Assembly (NCBI GenBank): GCA_009760885.1
Contig: CM019697.1
Location: forward strand, 25,766,710 to 25,830,709
Direction: 5' to 3'
Length of the DNA stretch: 64,000 nt
From: Achatina immaculata
Taxonomy: Eukaryota; Mollusca; Gastropoda; Stylommatophora; Achatinidae
In this document: in pieces, positions 58,264-64,000 of the stretch
Layout of the letters: each line of letters begins with the position of its first letter
Position numbering within the stretch: position 1 is the first letter of the stretch
Position numbers and translations under genes: made by a program
Notes under the pieces: generated by a model
Database searches by the model: none
What the model was told of the DNA's origin: nothing
The model's input: the letters and a program-made list of their open reading frames with translations, nothing else

Positions 58264-59600
58264 CTTATATCTTATATCTTATATCCTTCCCGTGCCGTTA
58301 AACGTCACATAGGGCTTGCAAAGTAGTTCGCCAGTTTTTCCTGTCTTCGGCGAGTCTTTCAACCTCATCAAAGGATTTTATGCCTGTTAACTTGGCCTCT
58401 CTTAATAATGTCCTCTTCAGAGTTTCACGCGGTCTGCCCCTTTTTCTTCGGCCTTTTGTGTTCCACTTGATAGCTTGTTTTGGGATTCTCTGATCATTTC
58501 TTCTCATCAAGTGACCAACATATGTCCATCCCCTTTTCCTGATCACCCATGAGACTGGTTGTTGTTCAGTCATCTGTCTTATCTCTGCATTGTTCTTGAA
58601 TTCATTCCACTTGATGCCGGGTATTTTCCTTAGGCATTTGTTTTCAAAAGAGTCTACTTTCTTTTCTATTTCTTTAGTTGTTTTCCAGCTTTCGCATGCA
58701 TAAATGAGGTGTATTACATTTGAATTGAATAGTCTTAACTTGGTTTTTGTGCTTATAACTTTTGAATTCCATATGTTCTCAAGATTCTTGAAGATTGATG
58801 CTGCTTTTGCAATTCTGATCCTAACTTCCTTTCTAGTGTCACCATCCTGGTCTATGTAGCTGCCAAGGTATGCAAATTGATTGACTTCTTCAATATCTGT
58901 CCCTTCTATGTGTATTTTTCCATTTTGATTGATGGGAATTTTCATTATTTTTGTTTTGTCCTTGTTAATTTCAAGTCCTATTTTGCTAGCCAGTGAAGAC
59001 ATGCTATCTGTTTTTTCTTGCATGGAATTCACATTATTACTGATAAGAGTTATGTCACCAGCAAAATCAAGGTCTTCTAGTTGGGTCCCATGTATCCAGT
59101 CAATACCTGTGTTACCTGTGCAGCATTTTTTCATTATGAAGTCTATTGTAATCCCAAAAAGTAAAGGAGACAGTATACATCCTTGTTTCTCGCCTGTTTC
59201 AATCTGGAACCATTCACTCATCCCTTCTTCTGTCTTGACTGAACAAACATATCCATTGTATAAGTCCTTAATGATGTTGACAATTTTAGATGGTATTCCA
59301 TATAGACATAAAATTCTCCATAATGAATCTCTGTGTATGCTGTCAAATGCCTTTTTAAAATCTATGAAGTTCAGTATTAATGGTTTCTGCTTTTCAATAT
59401 GTTCTTCAAGTATTATTCTGAGAGTAAAGATCTGGTCGAGACAGCTTCTCCCTTTTCTAAATCCTGCTTGTTCGTCTCTCATTGCAGTATCCACTATATC
59501 TTTGAGTCTATTCAAATTGACCTTGCAAAATACTTTTGACACAACTGATACTAAGGTTACTCCTCTCCAGTTGTTACAGTCACTAAGGTTGCCCTTTTTT
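58264..59600 (-). mobile_element. Family C RTE-related retrotransposon, 5' truncated, 13 bp TSD
   Basis: Minus-strand copy flanked exactly by GATTACTACATGT at 58251-58263 and 59601-59613. The 3' end carries three GATATAA-type repeats (ATATAAGATATAAGATATAAG at 58264-58286). The coding frame is open to the 5' truncation point, where it still reads RGVTLVSVVSKVFCK. Nearly identical to the copy at 27.5-28.75 kb but about 60 bp longer at the 5' end. Confidence 0.95.
58298..59600 (-). CDS. Family C reverse transcriptase, uninterrupted frame but catalytic Asp changed
   Basis: From the first methionine (59542), 414 codons: AGFRKGRSCLDQIF, FIDFKKAFD (59-67), EKQGCILSP, then FAGD (160-163) where the sister copy has FADD. 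The first Asp of the catalytic pair is Gly (codon at 59057-59059, a single transition). Tail: GDTRKEVRIRIAKAAS, HLIYACESW (one residue missing relative to the sister copy) and GRRKRGRPRETLKRTLL. The frame continues upstream of the methionine to 59600, so that start is not natural. Even a full-length version of this copy would be expected to lack polymerase activity. Confidence 0.85.
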
Positions 59601-59617
59601 GATTACTACATGTATTA

Positions 59618-59769
59618 GTTCTAAATTTTAAAAAAGACATGAAGTGAAAATAACGCTAGCACAGTATTTTCAGTAATAAATAACTATGTACTACATGTAT
59701 TAGTTATTTATTACTGAAAATACTGTGCTAGCGTTATTTTCACTTCATGTCTTTTTTTTAATTTAGAAC
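59618..59769. repeat. Long inverted repeat (hairpin), arms about 68 bp
   Basis: Left arm 59618-59686 and right arm 59701-59769 are reverse complements (ATAACGCTAGCACAGTATTT and its complement at the centre), with small differences in the A/T run near the outer ends and a loop of about 14 bases. ACTACATGTATTAGTT also occurs as a direct repeat at 59605 and 59690. It begins only a few bases after the family C target-site duplication. Could be a foldback element or a template-switch product. Confidence 0.9.
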
Positions 59770-59978
59770 GTTAGTGTGTCTTCAGTACGCCATTTTCCCT
59801 ATAAGTCCTGTTTTTATATAACGAATACACATACAAGGGCTTGGTAACACGGGGTTTATCCTGACCGCAACTATCACGCTACAGGAGAACAGGCCGTGCT
59901 CGTACAATCAATACTGAACTCTTGTTTTGGTATTGATTTGTAGTATACTCAAAGCTTACCTATTCTGTTCATCTACTC
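59770..59978. other. Unassigned spacer
   Basis: No feature recognised before the GA/CT tail of the family E copy. Confidence 0.4.
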
Positions 59979-59992
59979 TCTCTCTCTTTCTT

Positions 59993-60031
<39 letters not shown>

Positions 60032-60039
60032 GAACCTTA

Positions 60040-60453
60040 AGTGCCCAGAGTTTTCCACAAATGTCTGTCCTTCGCCTTTTTTTCTGCTCTTGCCCAGGTG
60101 AGCCCTCTATTGCTCAACATCCTCTCTGTTGTTCCTTCTCCATGTCTCTTTTGGTCTACCCTTACTTCTGTTCCCCTGTGGTGTCCATCTTAGTGCTATT
60201 TTTGGTACTGAGTTGTCAGTCATTCGGAGCACATGTCCCAACCATCGCCAGCGTCTTTCCTCAATAATTACAGTCATTGGCTTCATCTGCATTTCTGCCA
60301 ACAAGATGTTATTTCTTATGGTGTTTGGCCAAAATATTTTCTAATTCTTCGTAAACATTTAGTCTAGAAAGAATTTAACTTGTTTTTTTTAAAATGGTTT
60401 TGGTGATTTTCCAGCATTCACTTCCATAGAGTAGTACGCTTAGAACATTACTC
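60040..60453 (-). pseudogene. Family E C-terminal tail, frameshifted
   Basis: Contains LAEMQMKPMTVIIEERRWRW and RWTPQGNRSKGRPKETWRR (60304-60107), matching the intact tail at 29686-30186, followed by a frameshift near 60110. Confidence 0.82.
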
Positions 60454-61345
60454 TTAAATACCCTGATTTTCGTAGTTATGCTTAGTTTTATTTTTAGATT
60501 TCAATATAGTCTGCAGTACTGCAAAAGCCTGGTTTGCTGTAGTAAGTCTGCTGTTGATATCCTCTGTGCTGTCTCCATTTTCTACTACTCTACTGCCAAG
60601 GTATACAAATTCATTGACCTCCTCCACTAACTTGCTATCTACTCTGAGTACATTTCTGTTATTCACATTTTGCTTCATTAACTTTGTCTTTCCTACCTTG
60701 ATCTTTAGTTCTATGTTGTTTGCATTCTGAGTTAGCTTGTTTATTTTATCTTGCATTTCTTTGTGACTGCTTGATAATAGACAAATGTCGTCCGCAAAGT
60801 CAAGGTCCTCCAGCACTGTGTCAAGGGTCCATTGTAATCCTCTGCGTTTGTCTGATGTTGCCTCCTTCATTAACCAGTCTATTGCCAAGATAAATAATGT
60901 TGGTGATAGTACACATCCCTGCTTCACTCCTGTTTGCACCCTAAAGCTGCTGGAGGTATGTTCTCCACAGATCACTTTGCACTGAAAACCCTCATATAGG
61001 GCTTTGATTATATTTACTATCTTTTGGGGGAGGCCATGCCATCTTAGGATTTTCCACAGTGCATCTCTATTGACACTGTCAAAGGCTTTCTCAAAATCTA
61101 TGAATAATGCATATGTTGTGCTATGCCACTCATTTGCCTGTTCTAATATTTGTCTAAGTACAAATATGTGGTCTATGCATGATCTTCCTTTCCTAAATCC
61201 TGCCTGCTGTTTCCGAAGTTTTCCCTCAAGTGCTGGTACAATTCTATTGATGATTATTCTGCAAAATACTTTACTGGTGAGTGGCAGTAGGGTAATGCCT
61301 CTCCAGTTCCCGCAATCTCTGAGGTCACCCTTCTTTGGTAATTTT
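60454..61345 (-). pseudogene. Family E reverse transcriptase core
   Basis: One frame runs from about 61345 to 60454: DCGNWRGITLLPLTSKVFCR, AGFRKGRSCIDHIF, FIDFEKAFDSVNRDALWKIL (motif A), GVKQGCVLSP, LEDLDFADDICLLSS (catalytic pair intact), VYLGSRVVENGD. It is shifted just upstream (near 61345) and again at the end, where the natural IRVFNSNVLSVLLYGSECW-type continuation is lost. The organisation resembles family C, and both belong to the same broad RTE-related group; an exact clade needs a tree. Confidence 0.85.
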
Positions 61346-61459
61346 ACTATGAGGCCAGTTTTCCCACTCCTCTGGAGCTTTTTCTAGATCCCAACTTTGT
61401 TGTGGTATCTGGCAAAGTTGTTCATCTACTCACTCTAGTTTAAATTGTTGCTTGTTCAC

Positions 61460-61640
61460 CAATTAACTTGTGGTGGCTAGTGTACTCACCTATTGGTCAA
61501 AACGTCTAGTTCGATTTCCCACTTCGGTGAAATTTTTTTGGGTGAAGTTAGATCCGGGGTCAACCCAGTCTAAAGTAAGATGGGCTTCACCAGAAAACAA
61601 AGGCGGCAAGGACAGAGGCTGGCTTCCCAACCTCAGAGGC
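61460..61640 (+). mobile_element. Possible tRNA-derived SINE head upstream of the 55 bp satellite
   Basis: GTGGTGGCTAGTGTACTCAC resembles an A box region and GTCTAGTTCGATTTCCCACT contains a good B box (AGTTCGATTTCC). The downstream GATCCGGGGTCAACCCAGTC resembles a SINE body. The satellite unit TGGCCTAGAAATGTGAAG begins directly after it. No target-site duplication was found; a decayed tRNA gene is the alternative. Confidence 0.5.
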
Positions 61641-62180
61641 TGTACTGGCCTAGAAATGTGAAGATACTAACACTTCACATCCCTACCTCAAAGGCTGTAC
61701 TGGCCTAGAAATGTGAAGATACTAACACTTCACATCCCTACCTCAAAGGCTGTACTGGCCTAGAAATGTGAAGATACTAACACTTCACATCCCTACCTCA
61801 AAGGCTGTACTGGCCTAGAAATGTGAAGATACTAACACTTCACATCCCTACCTCAAAGGCTGTACTCGCCTAGAAATGTGAAGATACTAACACTTCACAT
61901 CCCTACCTCAAAGGCTGTACTGGCCTAGAAATGTGAAGATACTAACACTTCACATCCCTACCTCAAAGCTGTACTGGCCTAGAAATGTGAAGATACTAAC
62001 ACTTCACATCCCTACCTCAAAGGCTGTACTCGCCTAGAAATGTGAAGATACTAACACTTCACATCCCTACCTCAAAGGCTGTACTCGCCTAGAAATGTGA
62101 AGATACTAACACTTCACATCCCTACCTCAAAGGCTGTACTCGCCTAGAAATGTGAAGATACTAACACTTCACACTTCCAC
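61640..62180. repeat. 55 bp satellite, about 10 copies
   Basis: Unit contains CTCAAAGGCTGTACTGGCCT, AGAAATGTGAAGATACTAAC and ACTTCACATCCCTAC, period 55. GTGAAG...CTTCAC gives each unit a small hairpin. TGGCC and TCGCC variants cluster. Confidence 0.94.
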
Positions 62181-62302
62181 GGCATTCAAGTTCTACAGAA
62201 CATAGAGAAATTAATTGAACAAAGAATGATCCGAAACTAAAACAAAAAAAATAAGTAAATAAATAAAAACAAGCAGAAAGTTTAAATATTTAAGTCAGAC
62301 AA

Positions 62303-62345
62303 CGCTCATAATACAACGCTCATAATACAACGCTCATAATACAAC
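62303..62345. repeat. 14 bp repeat, 3-4 copies
   Basis: CAACGCTCATAATA in tandem. Confidence 0.85.
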
Positions 62346-63376
62346 AATGATAACAATACTAGAGGGAAAATCTGAAAGAAAAAGAGGGAAAAGATGACAG
62401 TGATGTTATAAACAGCATCACAAGATAGTCTTGATTCATGATGGCACTGTGAAAATTAGGTACAATTCACTATCGATTGGTCAACACACACGCTCATACA
62501 AGAACTGAGTGATCATTCACTTTGGTAAGGTAAAAATCAACACAATATCTACACGATAAGTAAATGAATGAAAGATGTGTACAATCTGTTATAAACACAG
62601 TTCGCTAGATGGTGCGTGGTTGGTTCTTTGTTCCTTCACGTAGCCCGAAGTTCCAGGTCAATGCATGTCAAGCGGACAAAGTTGTTTTTCCTTTTCTAAT
62701 TTCAAATCGAACCAGAATTCCTGAATGCCACTAACCTACTTCTGGGAATTGGTGTTCCCCGTGTGTGGAGCTTTTCCAAGGATCACCTTCTTTGTGAGTG
62801 TGTGTGTTTCTTCCCAAACTGAAAGTGGGCCAATTCATTTTAATGAGTGGTTTCAATTTGTAGTTATATTTAGAACAAAAGTGATTGGTCAGTTATTTCG
62901 AGTATGTCACGCCTGTAGGAAACTTCCTGCTTGTTAGCACCTATGGTTAATACTTAACTCAGTACCTTACAGCAGCTTCATAATGTAACAACAACCGTTT
63001 TATTTGTCGAGGAAAACAGAGAAGTTGGCTATTCAACTTTCGTGAATAACTTCTCTGATGAGATAATGTTGTGATGAATTCCCTGGATGTTGGGTTAGTA
63101 CATTAGATGTTTGCAGCAGAATCTGATATGTTAATGTCGCAGTATGTGATTTCGGTTGCTGCATTATGTACAGTTAAATAACAGACATTGTATGTAAGCT
63201 ATATTTTATTTTAACTTTTCCAAACATCGTTGATACACCGGCTTTTTAAAATACAGAGTGATATAGCTCTCATGTATATCATAGAAATATTATCGCCTCC
63301 TCCTCCCCTCCTCCTCTGTGCATGTGCGTGTAGGCGTGGGAGGGCACTGTGCCCGTTCAGCTGTTCATTATGTAGT
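62346..63376. other. Unassigned spacer
   Basis: Longest stretch without a recognised feature. A 70-codon plus-strand frame at 62725-62937 shows no family motif and is not called as a gene. Confidence 0.45.
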
Positions 63377-64000
63377 GTGTCAAGCACGGCTGTCAGCCAC
63401 GCTTCTGCCTTGTGTTCTGTCTGTGTCAAGCACAGCTGTCAGCCACGCTTCTGTCTTGTGTTCTGTCTGTGTCAAGCACAGCTGTCAGCCACGCTTCTGT
63501 CTTGTGTTCTGTCTGTGTCAAGCACGGCTGTCAGCCACGCTTCTGCCTTGTGTTCTGTCTGTGTCAAGCACGGCTATCAGCCACGCTTCTGCCTTGTGTT
63601 CTGTCTGTGTCAAGCACGGCTGTCAGCCACGCTTCTGCCTTGTGTTCTGTCTATGTCAAGCACAGCTGTCAGCCACGCTTCTGCCTTGTGTTCTGTCTGC
63701 GTCAAGCACAGCTGTCAGCCACGCTTCTGCCTTGTGTTCTGTCTGTGTCAAGCACAGCTGTCAGCCACGCTTCTGCCCTGTGTTCTGTCTGTGTCAAGCA
63801 CAGCTGTCAGCCACGCTTCTGCCTTGTGTTCTGTCTGTGTCAAGCACGGCTGTCAGCCACGCTTCTGCCTTGTGTTCTGTCTGTGTCAAGCACAGCTGTC
63901 AGCCACGCTTCTGCCTTGTGTTCTGTCTGTGTCAAGCACAGCTGTCAGCCACGCTTCTGCCTTGTGTTCTGTCTGTGTCAAGCACAGCTGTCAGCCACGC
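63377..64000. repeat. 46 bp satellite, at least 13.5 copies, runs off the window
   Basis: Unit contains TGTGTCAAGCACAGCTGTCA and GCCACGCTTCTGCCTTGTG, period 46. CACAGC and CACGGC variants alternate irregularly. Truncated by the window end. Confidence 0.95.

Larger units (their letters stand above)
59979..61418 (-). mobile_element. Family E RTE-related retrotransposon, 5' truncated, 13 bp TSD
   Basis: Minus-strand copy of 1.44 kb flanked by TGTTCATCTACTC at 59966-59978 and 61419-61431. The 3' end has the conserved CACTTAAGGTTCAGAGAG followed by a GA tract of about 52 bp (seen as CT at 59979-60030). It carries the polymerase from just before the fingers to the C-terminal tail. A much shorter family E copy lies inside family D at 29686-30186, with the same type of tail. 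Confidence 0.94.

Noticed and set aside
62725..62937. 70-codon plus-strand frame
   Set aside because: No motif, no homologous neighbour, no splice context that I could support.

Overview
This 64 kb window looks like non-coding nuclear DNA from an invertebrate animal. The evidence is the mix of elements: several families of non-LTR retrotransposons (RTE/BovB-like, RTE-related and CR1/L2-like), a Penelope-like element with a GIY-YIG domain, a Tc1-type transposon, tRNA-like SINE heads, and very abundant minisatellites. Nothing is organised like bacterial or phage genes. The mix would suit a mollusc or another marine lophotrochozoan, but that assignment is inference. I found no convincing host gene, exon chain, rRNA or functional tRNA. 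Adding up the arrays listed below, tandem repeats fill more than 40% of the window, and recognisable transposable elements roughly another third.

Layout. 0-5.9 kb: short minisatellites, an RTE-like fragment (family B) interrupted by another retroelement fragment (family C), and a Penelope-like remnant with about 350 bp inverted arms. 5.9-15.6 kb: one satellite of about 9.7 kb built on a 14 bp unit. 15.7-17.3 kb: a 26 bp satellite. 17.7-20.3 kb: a 1,268 bp tandem duplication carrying an old RTE-like remnant. 22.2-25.4 kb: a nearly complete but frameshifted RTE element (family A). 26.1-31.6 kb: a 24 bp satellite split by a CR1/L2-like element (family D), which itself holds a family C and a family E insertion. 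32.5-34.35 kb: a dead Tc1-type transposon inside a 36 bp minisatellite and itself interrupted by a family D tail. 35-36.4 kb: a family B fragment inside a 33 bp satellite. 38.5-41.0 kb: a tRNA-like head followed by a 28 bp satellite. 41.4-42.75 kb: a second family D copy. 45-47 kb: a 44 bp satellite with higher-order structure. 47.1-50.0 kb: a GATACA-type array split by a family B copy. 51-53.1 kb: a second family A copy inside a 71 bp minisatellite. 53.6-56.5 kb: a family C fragment and four more minisatellites. 56.5-61.4 kb: family B, B, C and E copies, each with a clean target-site duplication, plus a perfect-looking hairpin. 61.4-64 kb: another tRNA-like head with a 55 bp satellite, then a 46 bp satellite running off the edge.

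How the parts relate. Each retrotransposon family ends in its own short tandem repeat: A in GAT-type repeats, B in AATG or ACTG, C in GATATAA, D in ATTC, GTTC or CAAT, and E in GA. Target-site duplications of 7-13 bp flank many copies, so insertion order can be read directly. Elements land repeatedly inside minisatellite arrays, and arrays often resume on the far side. The window therefore records alternating satellite expansion and retrotransposition. No copy appears able to move on its own: all are 5' truncated, frameshifted, or lack a catalytic residue.

Family letters A-E are labels used only in this annotation. Clade names rest on motif recognition, not on a search.
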